Positions 1 to 11,500 of a stretch of DNA of 64,000 nucleotides are shown in pieces. The position numbers and the translations under genes were made by a program. The DNA lies in contig CM030931.1 of NCBI GenBank assembly GCA_018136815.1, positions 919,511-983,510 on the forward strand, written 5' to 3'. Source of the stretch: Isochrysis galbana. Taxonomy: Eukaryota; Haptophyta; Isochrysidales; Isochrysidaceae. Positions within the stretch are counted from its first letter, which is position 1. Every line of letters begins with the position of its first letter. Below the pieces are notes generated by a model. That model saw only the letters and a program-made list of their open reading frames with translations. It did no database searches and was not told the origin of the DNA.

Positions 1-62
1 CAGTCACCACAAAACATTTGCGGACTACCTCAAGCCATGTCCATTCATATTGTAGGTACATT

Positions 63-1545
63 TCACAAGTACTCCTGCAGCTTCCACATCAGCGCGGCGG
101 CCGCAACGCCGACAGCACCGCTCGTTCCAATGCCGCATGCCTCGACCGCCTCTTTGGCGAGCTCCAGCCATGCCACGTAGAGCATCGCGCCCGCGGCGAA
201 GCCCAAGCCAGCAGGCTAAAATGATAGGGAAGCGGGCAAGGGGAGTAGAGATGAGGTCAAGCAGCCCTACATAAAGTCCGCCATGGACCATATTCATGAT
301 TCCCGGTGATTTTGTGAGCAACGTATTCCCAATATGAAAAGTGTGGGCCGATGCAGTCTAAACGTGGGGCCTGCTCGCACCTGCAGCACAACGAACTCGT
401 CCACAAACATAAAGCCGGCCATTGCCATGATTGGCTGGGGTAACGAGGTGAGCACGCTCCATAGGGCAGCCCCGAGCACTGACATACCACGGCTCACCTG
501 AGTAAAGCATAGGGCAAGCGAGTGTCGATCGCTGGTAAGACGTTCGTGAAACTAATGACTCGCCCGAGGCCGGCTGAGCCGATATGCGGGGTTTGTGAGA
601 AGAGTGCAGAAGCAATAGGCGCTGAAGAAAGGCCCTTTAGTTGCAAAGAGACTGCCAGCACGCAGCGTACACACAACATATTGTGTCCGCGCTCATCTCA
701 ACCTCCAAGGCCATATGTGGCAGGAATATGGCGCACACCAAGACAACTGAGACAGCGAATCCTTCAGGCACATTGTGCACGGCCAAGGTTGTGGTGACGA
801 GCATCCCGAGCTGTGGCGGGCTCGAGCCTCCAAAGGAGACGCCAATGCCAATGCCTTCACTAAAGGAATGCATCGTCATCACGACGATAATCAGCAACGC
901 CTGGCGCACGTTAACACCATCCATGATCCCGATCGAGACGTCGTCGACCCCTTGCAGGACACGCTGCGAGAGAACCACAGACAGCACTCCGACTAGCACG
1001 CCAACTGCCACGGCTTGCGCAGGTGTACATGCTGTACCGGGCAACGGCGGGAGCCCCAAACCCTCAAACAGCAGCGCTGCGCTGGCAGACGTCATCATGC
1101 CCGCCGCAACGGCATTGGAGACACCGAGCAAGTGGTCCGAGATGCCTGTGTCGTGAGAAGGGCAAGAGTTGTATTGGTCAGTGGAACAAGCTGATGGCGA
1201 GATGCGGCTTTGGACTCGAGGGCAATCAAGGCACAGAGAGCGCCCAAGAGGCGATCAAAGAGCGCAGTAGTGTAGAACATTTCGTACGGACACGCCGCTC
1301 GCTCGGCGCTGGCACGGCTAGGGCTCGGACTCTCCTTTGACGAAGAGCATTGGCAGCGCTCCGAGGCCCGTAGAGAGCATTGTGACCCAACCGAACCACC
1401 AGACCTGACTCCTTGTTGGCCCGTCGGCGAGGGGTGTGGAGTAGGCTCTATGTGCGGCGAAGACCGAGGCGCCGAGCAGCAGCGCGCTCAGGCAGAGCTG
1501 CAGTGCCCATGGCTGCGGAGAGCGCTCCGACGTGCTGGCGCTCAT
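63..1545 (-). CDS. ZIP-family (SLC39/GufA-like) divalent metal transporter, 4 exons
   Basis: Multi-pass membrane transporter that should move zinc or related divalent metals toward the cytosol. Coding exons on the minus strand are 1545-1335, 1145-739, 497-381 and 215-63, giving about 295 residues, usual for a short GufA/ZIP11-like protein. The two metal-site helices are clear: an HSFSEGIGIGV motif (TM4 type) and an HNVPEGFA motif (TM5 type), both in exon 2. Exon 3 carries the typical SLPQP turn and exon 4 the closing GFAAGAM helix. Exons 2, 3 and 4 join cleanly in phase at GT-AG borders. The exon 1-2 junction is odd: the frame and family length require a donor after GTCAAAG, where the intron would begin GA rather than GT. 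The start at 1545 (MSASTSERSP) was chosen because upstream residues are low-complexity. Family assignment is firm; metal specificity is not known. Confidence 0.92.
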
Positions 1546-2357
1546 CGCAGCAACACCGAGGCCATCCGCCGTGAAGCTTTCTTCCTCCCCTCGCGAGCGA
1601 GAAAGATTCTGTAAGCAGGCGAGTTTTCTTCTCTTTCGCACCTTCTCGCCCTCTCGCCACGAGCTCCGCGCGAGGTCCAACAGGTCGTTTTTTTTTCTCG
1701 CCCGCTGTGCCACCCTTCCCTCGCGCCCCCCCCCGCCACTTTTCGCTGGCCGATCTCAATACATCTGCCTCGTCTCCTGGGTGATGAGATGACACAGCCC
1801 ATACTCGTACTCGTACTCCTACCCCCTACTTTACACCTATCTATACCCTGAAGCCGGCAGGCAGGTGTTGCTTGGAATAAATCTACGCGCTTCGCTCATC
1901 GTGGATCTCTCGTTCCGCTCGTCGCCCTCGCCCTCGCGGTCGTCTCGCCAGCCCTCCGTTCTCCGTACTCCCTAAGGTCTAACGGGGGAGAGGGGGGAGG
2001 GGAGGCACAAAGCATAAAGCCGCCCCAAGACCAAGACTCACAAGTAGACCCTAGATCCCTAGATGCTCCATTAGGCTGATATTCTAATATTAGATCCTGA
2101 TATCATGATATAAGGTCCTCCAGATCTGATGGCCTAATGTTAGGTATTAGGTCATGAAGAGAAACTATTTTTGTTATAGTTTTAGCGATGGAGCGCGCGC
2201 CGACCGCTCCCACCTCCCAGCTCCCAGCCCCCCGCCCCCACGACGCCCCACAGGGGCCGACCCAAGCCGCCGGAGCCGAAGCGCTCGCATGCCGCTGCAC
2301 CAACAGAAGCAGGGAACAGGCATGGCCCTATTCCCTGCAGACCAGCAGACCCTGAGC
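1546..2357. other. Intergenic, upstream of the ZIP gene
   Basis: This stretch holds the 5' flank of the ZIP gene, a short run of TACTCG-type repeats near 1804-1825, G-rich tracts near 1985-2005, and AT-rich sequence with repeated TAGATC/CTGATA-like words at 2050-2150. No convincing coding region was seen. Confidence 0.5.
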
Positions 2358-3210
2358 CTAAGATGTCCCGTAGGTACCTAATACCTACGGGGTTTTCAGC
2401 CTTGACCTATGCATAGTACTATGCATAATACTACGGAAATGCCATAGGTACTACGGAGGCTCGGGCCGCCTCGATGGCCGTAGAAGCCTGCGTAATATGA
2501 GCGTAGGTACTCCAATATGAGCGTAGGTACTCCGTAGTGCCGTAGGTTGCGTAGTTGGTGCAGGTATGGCCTCGTGGCCCAGCCTCAGGTATGCCGCGAT
2601 GCGCTTGCTTGCACTCACTTGCTCCGCATCTGGGTGCGAGCACGCTTGGTCCGTAGAAGGGTGGATCCACTCAAAGAAGAGGAATAGGCTCGGCCAAAAG
2701 ACGGTCGACCGCCTGATGCGGGCCCACACTAACCTTCTTCTGAAGAGCCAGTTGGCAGTTGGAGTGTTGGGAAAGCAAGACGTTGCTTTGGGACATTGAG
2801 ATGATCCGATGATCCCCGAAGAGCTTGAAGATATCGATGATGGCACGTGAGTGTGTCTTACGTCTTACTGTAGTCTGTAGTCAGCTATTGATAGGTTGGG
2901 TCTATTTCTCTATAATGTCTCTGAGTGTTTGAAATCTCCTGAGGAGAGAGAAGTAGAGAGAGGCTGCTCTCTTTCTCTTACCTGCTAACATCACTATAAT
3001 TATTATAAGAGCATGCGAGGTAGGTATGCAGTCAGGGCCAGGGTGACGGTGCGCGCGCGCGCGCCGCTGCGCAAAATTCAGCATTCAACATCATAGTACC
3101 TATGGTGATTGGTCTGGCATACCTACAATAAGGTGACTACCTATGTACTACGGAGGTACATAGGTATTGACCCTACCTATACCTATGGCATAATACCTCC
3201 GTAGGTACCT
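2358..3210 (+). mobile_element. Decayed hAT-like DNA transposon with subterminal repeat arrays
   Basis: Both margins (2358-2540 and 3100-3210) are dense with a short word, CGTAGGTACCTA and its reverse complement, plus TATGCATAGTA-like palindromes. Clustered subterminal repeats in both orientations are typical of hAT elements, and a hAT transposase C-terminus lies between the arrays (2566-2799). Exact termini and a target duplication could not be fixed, so the limits are approximate. Confidence 0.55.
2566..2799 (+). pseudogene. hAT transposase C-terminal dimerisation domain (fragment)
   Basis: The reading frame contains a SASGCEHAWSVEGWIHSKKR block followed by NRL and a stretch ending in TNLLL. 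This matches the order of the hAT C-terminal dimerisation domain (SSxxxERxWS, then a basic HxxxRNRL segment). The DDE catalytic core and the BED zinc finger are absent, so this is a remnant. The normal ERxWS is EHAWS here. It sits between repeat arrays that look like subterminal transposase-binding sites. Confidence 0.7.
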
Positions 3211-3599
3211 ATGAGACAGCTTAGCCCTGAGCCAGACCCAGGCCGCCAGCGCCGCCGACCAACAGCCCACTCAAGCAAGGACTTCCCATGGGGTGTGGCA
3301 GCGCGGCAGCGCTGCTGCCACCCCCATGAAGGCGACTCCTACCAACAGTGCACCCCTCGTGGGCGGGCACTTCACACAACAACCAATTCTGGGGGCCTTT
3401 ATTTACCTTTACGGCCTCTAGCTCCTCAAAGAACAGCACCCACAAATCACAAATCATACGCTGATACGCTGAGGCGGAGATATCGTTCCGTCAATTATGG
3501 GACATCAATCGAATGGAGCTGTGGTGAGTCGAGTGGAGCTGTGGCTGTGGTGCGGCTGGGTGTGAGTGGGGGATGAGTTGTAACATGAGATGTATGCAC
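3211..3599. other. Intergenic with one TE-terminus-like motif
   Basis: No gene was recognised. The words CGTTCCGTCAATTATGGG and ATCAATCGAATGGAGC at 3484-3520 belong to a terminal motif that recurs at 4326-4385, 21577-21635, 41165-41210, 46258-46315, 24262-24290 and 49036-49065, so an old element end lies here. Confidence 0.5.
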
Positions 3600-3935
3600 T
3601 AATCTTATGATTGGATGATTGGTCGCCATGGAGGGGAGCCTCGCGCCCCCCCCCACTCTCTCGACTCCCCTCATGGGGGGCGAGAACCATCCACCCCCCT
3701 GCGCTGCCTCTTGGCATGTAGGGGGGACTCGCCCAGACTGCCCAGACTCTCCCTGAGAGCTGAGAGTGGGGCACAGATCGCACGCCCTGGCCCGCGTTGG
3801 CCTGCTTCTCGCTCTGACCAACCCCTCCTCCCCCTGGCCCCCCCTGATCAAGAGCCCCCAGCCAGCTCCTGTCGACCGGCAGGGGCTCGAGAGCCAGCGA
3901 GGGAGAGGCAGGAGGGGGGCGCCGGTGCACATCGC
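3600..3935 (+). repeat. GC-rich interspersed repeat, copy 1 (closest relative at 34283)
   Basis: It begins with an AT-rich hairpin-like lead (CTAATCTTATGATTGG), then TCGCCATGGAGGGG and a C-rich tract ending in AGCCAGCGAGGGAGAGGCAGG. The same order of words recurs at 34283-34628 plus 35402-35470. This uninterrupted copy shows what the 34-kb copy looked like before a later insertion. Related leads occur at 5160 (minus), 42663, 43777, 58738 and 62650 (minus). Confidence 0.75.
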
Positions 3936-4385
3936 GCCGTGCCCACGCACGGCGTGCACATGTGATTGCAAGTCATCACAGGCGCTGTGTAACGAAACAT
4001 CTCTTATATGGCCAGTTTACGTAGTTGTGGGCCGCAGGGGCTACATATATGGAACGGGTTGACATGCGCACGCACGGCGTATCCGCGGGGGGACCGATGC
4101 ACATCGCGCCGTGCCCACGCACGGCGTGTACATTGTGATTGCAAGTCATCATAGGTACTGCAATGAAACATCTCTTATATGGCCAGTTTACGTAGTTGTG
4201 GGCCGCAGGGGTGCACATCGCGCCGTGCCCATGCACGGCGTGCACCGATGTGATTAGCGAAGAAGCTTTGACGGCGTCTCTCTCTTATAATTTTAACAAG
4301 ATCTAATGTTAAACAACTACAATACAACTGTGGACATTTGATCGCTCAATTCTACTGATGTCCCACTATTGACGGAACGACACCT
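3925..4385 (+). repeat. Tandem CACGGCGTGCAC-unit repeat, copy A
   Basis: Three imperfect units begin near 3925, 4095 and 4210. Each carries GTGCACATCGCGCCGTGCCC, CACGGCGTGCAC, TGATTGCAAGTCATCA, AAACATCTCTTATAT and TACGTAGTTGTGGGC. The array closes with a TGGACATTTGATCGCTCAAT block and ends at TTGACGGAACGACACC. Longer relatives lie at 21577-22062 (reverse) and 40690-41210 (forward). Confidence 0.8.
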
Positions 4386-4739
4386 GGGGGCACCAGAACC
4401 AGGAGGGAAGGGCCGCGGCTCGCCGCGGCCACTCGCCTCGGCGAGAGAGATTAGCGCTTCTGGGCCGGCTCCCATTCACGAGTGCCCCCCCCCCCCCTGC
4501 GTTGTTTTTACCCTAAAGGGGGTTTCCCCCAGCGTGGACTCGAGGAGAGGACGTGCTGGGGTGCGCGGGGTCGGTGCGTGCACTGGGGGGAGGACAAATA
4601 TCGAGGGGAGGGGGCAGTGCCCCCTCCCCCCGGTAGCACTCGGACACCTGGCTCGTCAGGCATGGCGGGATTCCGGGACGGAAAAGTTGTGTCCAATTAG
4701 TAGCTAGTGGGGTTGGCTAGGATATAACATTAATTATTT
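4386..4739. other. GC-rich intergenic stretch
   Basis: Homopolymer C and G runs and short open frames without recognisable domains. I see no feature beyond low-complexity sequence here. Confidence 0.4.
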
Positions 4740-5216
4740 TATTTATTAACATGAGACATGAGATGTATGGCCCATCTGGAGCATGGAGGGTGAACAATGG
4801 GGGGCCGGGGAAGCGTGCGGGGACGGGAGGCCAGCTCAAGGGGCAGAGGAGGCTGGGGTTGGGTCCTGGCCTCCCCTGTCTCTCCCTCGCTGGCGCTCCG
4901 GCGCATCTGTGGCCCCCAGTCTGCACTTGTCAGCCTGTCGAACAGGGGGGAGGGGGGGTTGGAGCGATGGGCTGGCCACGACAGGCCAGGACGCGCGAGG
5001 CAGGCGAGCCTGCCACTGAGAGAGTGGGTCAGCAGGACAGTGGGCTCCTGGCAAGCCATCAGGCATGCCAGGAGGATGGGTGGTTCCACCCCTACGACAG
5101 GGGAGGAGTGGAGAGTGGGGGGGGCTCGTGCCCCGTGCCCCCCCATGGGCGAACTAATTAAGTATAAATTCAGTTGAAAGGGGAACCTTTTAATTTTAAT
5201 ATTCTCGCCTCACGCG
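4740..5216 (-). repeat. Diverged reverse copy of the 755-bp element family
   Basis: Read on the minus strand it has the CCATGGGGGGGCACG block, the GGGGTGGAACCACCCATCC and CTCCTGGCATGCC words and the GAGGGAGAGACAGGGGAGG segment in the same order as the elements at 34629-35385 and 43777-44531. The plus strand just beyond it (5187-5216) has TTTAATATTCTCGCC, the reverse complement of the family's right-end motif. Part of the middle is rearranged, and no target duplication was found. Confidence 0.6.
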
Positions 5217-6056
5217 TGGCACTGGGGCTCGCTTCCGTAGCCACACCCATTTCCCTTCCTCTCCCTCACTACCCGCCTTCCGCCTTGCGGCAACTCCCCT
5301 CGTGCTCTACTTAGGGGCCGTGGCTACTAGGATGTGTTCCATAGCCGCGGGGGGGGCGAGAATTCTACAAGTTTTTTTTAGTTGGAAAAACGGTAAAAAA
5401 GTATATTGACTTGGGCATTGGGCAATAAACAATAAGGGCGCATGGCCCCCATGTGGCGACCAAAGGCAGATTACTTTTGTTATCGGGGGAGGGGTAGACG
5501 GAGGGCGCGGGCAGGGAGCCAGGCTAGAACATGAAGGCTCACGCTCGCGCGCGCAATGAGACGTAAATAAGAACTAAGAAATATTGAGAATAAGAGGTAA
5601 TACATGTACTACTATGTATCATTGCCATGTGCCACGTGCACGTGCCGTTCCACACTCTACACACACCAAAGCCAGCCACACCATACCTACTACTCCAATG
5701 GTAAGTCACACAATTCGGCGACGCATCATGATTTGCGATGTGATGTCGCTCGATAGCCACGGCTGACACCCCAACAATTCCCGAGGATGCTCTTTACCGC
5801 AAGTTGTTGGGCGCGAACAACCTTGATCTGTGGTGCAACATATCCGTGCAGTGTGCATGTCACACTTATCACGCTCACAGCTTCGCTATGGCATCGACTA
5901 CATGTAGTGCATGAGCCAGTTTGCCGGCTCAGGTACGTCGTGCAGACGAGACCTGTGTCCATAGACTAGGAGTGCCTCTGCCACCACCCTCCCTTGCGTA
6001 GTGTCGAACCTGGAGGACGAGACGGGAGGGGTAAGGGGAATGAAATGCGACTCATA
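5217..6056. other. Intergenic, no firm gene
   Basis: Contains T- and A-rich patches (5365-5405) and short open frames on both strands around 5580-5960. Neither frame shows a domain I recognise. Some of it may be the untranslated 3' region or a last exon of the minus-strand PPOX-like gene. Confidence 0.4.
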
Positions 6057-6191
6057 CGCTAAGGAGCAGTTTCAGCCATGCGGTCCAACCAAGTATAACG
6101 CACTCACTGCATCCACGTGCCTTGCAAAGCGTGGGTTCTCTCCACTCTCTACAAGTGTATCTGAGCTTGTAGGCTGACATGAAGCAATTAC

Positions 6192-7229
6192 CGAGTCGTG
6201 GACATCGCAAACTCGGGCCTGGGTGATCTCTACGGTGAGGACAGCAATGTCCTCGCCCACGATGAACTGCTTGTAAGCAAGATTGCGTTGCAAGTGTATC
6301 TGCCGGTACCTGCATGTTGAAGATGGCAAGAAGAACGATGGGGCGGGGACGTTCGAGCATGGAGGAAGTGTGTGCTGATGATTCCATTAGGTGGCTACGG
6401 CTACCGCACCACGGCAGTTGTATGGATACATAATTTGCGGGGGGGCTACCATGCTAGCAAATCCTTACACTAATCCTGGGCTCTGACTTCGCGGCGTGTG
6501 CGCATGACGCACCTCTCGGCCATCTCCCCCTCTTGCTCTTTCACGTCACCATTGAGTGTTATCGAGTGCCGCTGACGCCCCTCCAGAGCAGTGTAGTTGA
6601 GTAGATCCGCGTCGCTCTCACCCGCAAAATCGTGAATGAGGAGTGCCACGTGCTTATTGGCCGAGAGAAGCTGGTACTTCTTGGTGTTGCGACGCGTCGA
6701 CACAATGAGAACCTGCGCTAGTAGCCAGTGGGGGGAAAGAGGGCCATCAAGAAGTTGCGAACCGGCATGTTGAACCCTTACTGATTGCTAAGTAAAACCG
6801 CACAGTGAAAGACGACCGCACGGAGAGCTGTCATATGCTAGGTGAAAGTCCCACACCGCGAGAGTTCTAAGCGTGGTCATGGTGAGCGTGCCGACCAACC
6901 TCTGCTCCTGAGTTGTCAAGTGCTGGCGAGAAAGAGAAGCGCATCAGCGAGAGGTGTGGCGAGTCGTCACTGGAAGTGGCGAGGAAGCAGAGGCAGCAGC
7001 GCGTGAGGACTTGGACGACCGGCTCGGGCAGGGGTGGCACGTAGTCACTGCCGCAGAGCGCGTGCAGCTGGTCCTCGGCCTCCCTGCTTCGCAATGCCCT
7101 CCACCGTAGGATGGAGGTGATGCGGCGGAGAATGGCACCAGGTGGAAAGACGGCAAGGCCGTACGAGATGGCGGCCACTGCCGCGTACGAGCCAAGCGCG
7201 GCCAGTCTCGACGAGGGCGGATTCACCAT
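6192..7229 (-). CDS. PPOX / FMN-binding split-barrel family protein, at least 3 exons
   Basis: Predicted member of the pyridoxamine-5'-phosphate-oxidase-like flavoprotein family (similar in layout to the small yeast YLR456W/YPR172W proteins); substrate unknown. Exons 7229-6900, 6712-6513 and 6309-6192 join in phase at GT-AG borders and give 216 residues. Exon 1 ends with CFLATSSDDSPHLSLM, the usual first strands of the barrel. Exon 2 has STRRNTKKYQ and VALLIHDFAG, the FMN-contact segment. Exon 3 has AYKQFIVGEDIAVLTVEI, the family's C-terminal strand pair. The N-terminus (about residues 8-33) is hydrophobic and could be a membrane anchor or targeting signal. A donor (GTAATTGC) closes exon 3, and the last exon was not resolved: possible acceptors lie between 6150 and 6085, or near 6010, and some lead to a stop within a few codons. 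Confidence 0.83.
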
Positions 7230-7727
7230 CGAGAACAGGCGGGTCGGGCGGATTGGTGGAGGGAGCGCGGCGATAGACGGGGGGAGCCACTGTAGCGGGC
7301 GCGCGAGAGGAGAGGAGAGCGGCGGGGCGGCCTCACGGCGGGCGGGAGGCCATAAAGCAAGAGAAGGTGTTTGATCTGGGTAGAGTAGTAGAGCTCTAGT
7401 ACTATCACGACACCCGGACTGGCGATGTGAAAAAAAAAGGGTAGAAAATATAAAATAGGAGTAGAAAGTAGTGCAAAAAAGTACATTCGCAGTCCGCGAG
7501 CCAAGAGCCCCGTAGGAGTGTCTGTGTTTCCCACTGTTTTTCTCTGTGTTTCTTCAATGGCCAAACACAGGCTGTTTTTGCTGTGTGTGGAAGCGTGGAA
7601 GCAGGTCCCACTGTGTTTCATATGTCATATGTAGGAACGCAAACGGAGCCCATTTCTCACCGCACTCCATACTCCATGGGGGGGGGGGTGCAAGTGCAAA
7701 CTGCAAACCCCCCTTCTCCCTCTTTCC
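7230..7727. other. 5' flank of the PPOX-like gene and intergenic DNA
   Basis: Contains an A-rich run at 7430-7460, a G run at 7679-7688 and no recognisable coding domain. It ends at the 8-bp duplicated target of the MITE at 7736. Confidence 0.45.
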
Positions 7728-7735
7728 ACTCTCAC

Positions 7736-7966
7736 CCTAGATGGGAAATACGGTGCTGGGGCCTGCAAATACAGCCAAATACATATGTATTTGGCCTCCG
7801 GCCAAATACATTTCAAATAATACATTCGAGGCCGACAACCCTTGGCGCGCTTCAAATACAGCCAAATACATATGTATTCATGTATTTGTATTTGTATTTG
7901 TATTTGTATTTGGCATTTGGCCTCTAGCTCTAGCCAAATACGGTAAATACGTATTTCCCATCTAGG
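7736..7966 (+). mobile_element. hAT-type MITE, copy 1, with 8-bp target duplication
   Basis: A 231-bp non-coding element bounded by the perfect inverted repeat CCTAGATGGGAAATAC / GTATTTCCCATCTAGG. It is flanked by the direct repeat ACTCTCAC (7728-7735 and 7967-7974). The interior consists of repeated AAATACATATGTATTTGGC-like palindromes and a run of GTATTT units. Eight-base duplications with short inverted ends are the hAT signature. The element at 28934-29116 has the same ends and related interior in reverse orientation. No transposase is encoded, so it would depend on one elsewhere. Confidence 0.9.
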
Positions 7967-7974
7967 ACTCTCAC

Positions 7975-8515
7975 CCTTCGTCGTCCCTACGGCGCGTCGC
8001 CATGCGCGCCCCCCGGCCTGCTCTCAGAAGTCCTTTGAGGGCTCCCACATGCCAGAGGCCAGCGGGCCAGAAGGGGCAGCTCATGGGGCAGTGGACAGTG
8101 GAGGCTGGGGCTCAATCCCACAATGCCCAGGAGGTTTCGCCCTTTTTTTATCACAAAGAAGTTTTTATGACTTTCTAAGTAGTATCCTTTAACAAACCAC
8201 TGTGGGCTCTTCATTTCTCTCGCCAATCTATGTATTTCTCTTCTACGTTGAGCGGTTGAGCTCCCTGGAGAAAAAATAACTTGACTCGGAATATTGCGTA
8301 GCTTGTAAGTAAAGTCCGCCCCCCCCCCCCCCCCCCCCCCGCCTCCGCCAGCACACCGCGCGAGTGGCTTTTTCGCGCCTTCGGCCGGCTAGGTCCCCCC
8401 TTCCCCCGCCGACGCCATTTCTTTCTCCCGCCGCCACCCAACTCTCGCTCGCGCGTGCCTCTCTCTCTCACCCCCTCGTCCGTTCCCGCCTCGCTTCCCG
8501 TGTTCTGGAGAACCG
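7975..8515. promoter_or_regulatory. POLE upstream region with a long C tract
   Basis: The 540 bp before the polymerase epsilon start contain a run of C at 8317-8340, pyrimidine-rich sequence with CTCTCTCTC at 8459-8469 and no TATA box at a convincing distance. A promoter and 5' untranslated region are expected here, but no specific site can be assigned. Confidence 0.45.
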
Positions 8516-11500
8516 ATGTGGCAGCAAAGTGGACGAGGTGGCCGTGGCAGGGGAGGCGGTGGTGGATACGGCAAGGGGCGCGGGTACAGCAAAGGCGGAG
8601 GCAGCTACAGATACGACCAAGACTGGCCGGACGGCACGCGTGGCGGGAGCCGGGGAGGAGGCAAGGGCGGCGGCGGCAAGGGCGGCGGCGGCAAGGGCGG
8701 CGGCGGCAAGGGCGGTGGCGGCAAGGGCGGTAGTGGGAAGGGCGGTGGTGGAAAGAGCGGTGGGAATAAGTGGCATGACCGGCCCATCGACTCGCGCACG
8801 CCGAGCGAGAAGAATGCGGATGTTGACCAAATTGACGCCATCTTTGGCTACCACAAGCTTGACAAGACTTCAGAAGCCGGCAAGGAGCACGTTGGTTGGA
8901 TGACCAACATGCGACAGCTCGTCGTTGAAGATGAGGAAGGTGGCCAACGCGCTGCGTGTGAGTACTACTTCCTCGCGCCTGATGGAACAGGTTTCAAGGT
9001 GGGAGAGGTCAACACTGCATATTGGCATCAAACCGCTGCAGATGCTAATATGAGCTCTAGCCGGAGGCTTGCTCTTCTTGTTTGTGGCACACAACTGCTT
9101 GGCCCTCTGCCTCGTTGCGTTATGGCGTCCCTGTCTCACGCCTCTTAATCCGTGCCCCAGGCGATGGTGACCGCGCCGCCATACTTTTATGTGGGTGTGA
9201 AGGCAGGCACTGAGAACGAGGTTGAATCAGCGCTCCGTCGCAGGTTTGCGGATCAGATCCGTGAAGTGTCTCAGGTGCGTGACCGTCAGGGTGGGGAAAT
9301 TCGCGTTTGTATGGGTTGGCAACGTTTGCACGTGCGTTGAGCTGCAAGCTTTCGCGCAGCCCAACAGTGCAAGTTGCAAGCCGGCAGGAGGCCTTGAGCG
9401 TTGCACATGAGCCCATGAGTGTTGTTCAGTCACCCAACTCGTATTTGTCATCCGGCTTTCGCAATACTCACGAGCCGCCCTCGGTCCCCACTCGCCTTCT
9501 TAATCTGCTTAAGATTGACAAGGAAGATCTTGCACTTCCGAATCACCTCGCCGGCCTCAAAAAGACGTATCTACAGCTCAAATTTGACAACACGCGGCAC
9601 CTCATGGATGTACGGAAGGTGAATCCCTTGCAGCTCTTGGGCCGCGCGCTGAGCCGCACGCCGAGCTCCGGATCGGAGTCTGAAGCCAAATTATATCGGT
9701 GCTGCGTGGAAGTGCCTGCACATGTTTAGGCGTCTATCGACATCACGCTTTACCACTGGTTTCGTCAGGTGTTGCTTCCAGTGGCTCAACGCAACAAGCA
9801 GCGTGGCAAGGCTAGGGCTGCGTACGCTGCTGCTGCTGGATTCAGCGACAACTTCGACTCTTACGCCGATGCAGCTGCAGGCGCTGGTGGCAGCGTCATC
9901 CGCGGTAGTGGCGCCGCGGTAGTGCGGCGAGGAGACGACTGGATGGAACACGTTGAAGAGCTTCGTGAATACGACGTGCCGTACCACCACCGCATAGCTA
10001 TTGACACCGGACGCCGTGTGGGCCTGTGGTGCGTGCTCGCATTGTTGGCCTGCCCCTTATTTCGAGGCATAGAATACGCCCAACGTGTACGCATGCGACT
10101 TTGGAACTTACTCTGACGCATGGACATGGTTTGCCCCCCGATATTGCTGAAATTCGGCATCGTCGTCTCGTTTGCTTTTCGAGCTCACTGAGAGAGCATG
10201 TGGAGTGTCATCAGGTACACTGTTCGTGAAGAGGCTGGCACGACAACCATAACTCCATGCGCCGAGCGCAAGGCCTTCGGAGAGCCACGCGTGCTAGCAT
10301 ATGATATCGAGTGCGTGAAGCAGCCGCTCAAATTTCCCGACGCGACTGTTGATCCTGTGATGATGATTTCGTATATGATAGACGGGCAGGTAACCAAGTC
10401 TCCTGAAAGCCTCCCTTTTCCGAGGAGGGATGGGTTCCAAGAGGGTCCGAGGAATGATGGCAAGGGCTAGCGCGAGCTAATAGGGACGGGATCCATTTCA
10501 TGACCCGTTTAGCTGATTTCGCGCTAAGACAATACGTACTGCTACAGCTGTTGCTGAATCCCGCTCATGTCCTGCGAAGTGGCGACTTTATGGAGCGTGC
10601 ATTTCCGAGGGCGGCTGTTGTGGACCGGGCGTATGCCACACGTTTGCTGACACATATGCCACACGCTGACTGACACACCTTCCTACACCTACAGGGCTAT
10701 CTGATTATCAATCGTGAGACAGTCTCTGAGGACATCGAGAGCTTCGAGTACACACCCAAGACGGAATTCCCTGGTCCTTTTGAGGTGAGTTGTGAGCTGT
10801 GAGTACCAGAATGTCGATGACCAGCCCTAGCCCGTAGTGAAGGTGTCTGCAGCAACGATGCGAGCATGCACTCACAGGTGTGACGTGACCGAGACATTCC
10901 CAAAAAAATTTTTGCTTCCGCTCAGGTCTTCAACGAGGTCGATGAGGTTGCGCTCCTCCGCCGTTTCATTCTTCACATTCGGAACCTGAAACCGCACATT
11001 ATGGTGACATACAACGGAGATAACTTCGATTGGCCATATGTCCGCAAACGTTGCGAGGTGAATGATGATACTGTACCCTTCACACGCATGCCACTCTCGC
11101 GAACGGCTGCGCTTGCGTGCTTGTTTGCTTGGTGAAGGTGCTCGCTCCTCGTTGCCTTGTAGGTGCACGGCATTGACCTCAAAGCTGAAATCGGCTTTGA
11201 CCACTCAAGCAGCGACAACGGGGCCTTCTTCGTATCTCCCTCTATCACACACATTGACTGCATCCATTGGGTGAAGAGAGATTCGTACCTGCCTGCTGGA
11301 TCTCACGGCCTCAAGGCTGTCTGCCGAGCAAAGCTAGGGTGCGCCATTTCTTGAGCCCGCGTTCGCCCTTTGTTGTATGGCATGCTCCTACCTACCACCT
11401 CTGAGATCGAGGCCTCACCTTTCGTGCTTCCATCTTACAACCGTAGATATGAGCCTCTGGAGATTGACCCTGAAGACATGACTCGCTATGCAATCGAACA

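Noticed and set aside
479..497. A 19-bp intron in the ZIP gene
   Set aside because: GT and AG ends are present by chance; reading through gives the expected VSRGM...ALWSVL family sequence with a proper intron upstream.
5584..5962. Small genes on either strand (60-78 codons)
   Set aside because: No domain, no clear intron signals and no codon-pattern difference between frames; left as unassigned.
8468..8854. Antisense Ala/Leu-rich frame over POLE exon 1
   Set aside because: It is the shadow of the (GGGGK)n minisatellite on the opposite strand.
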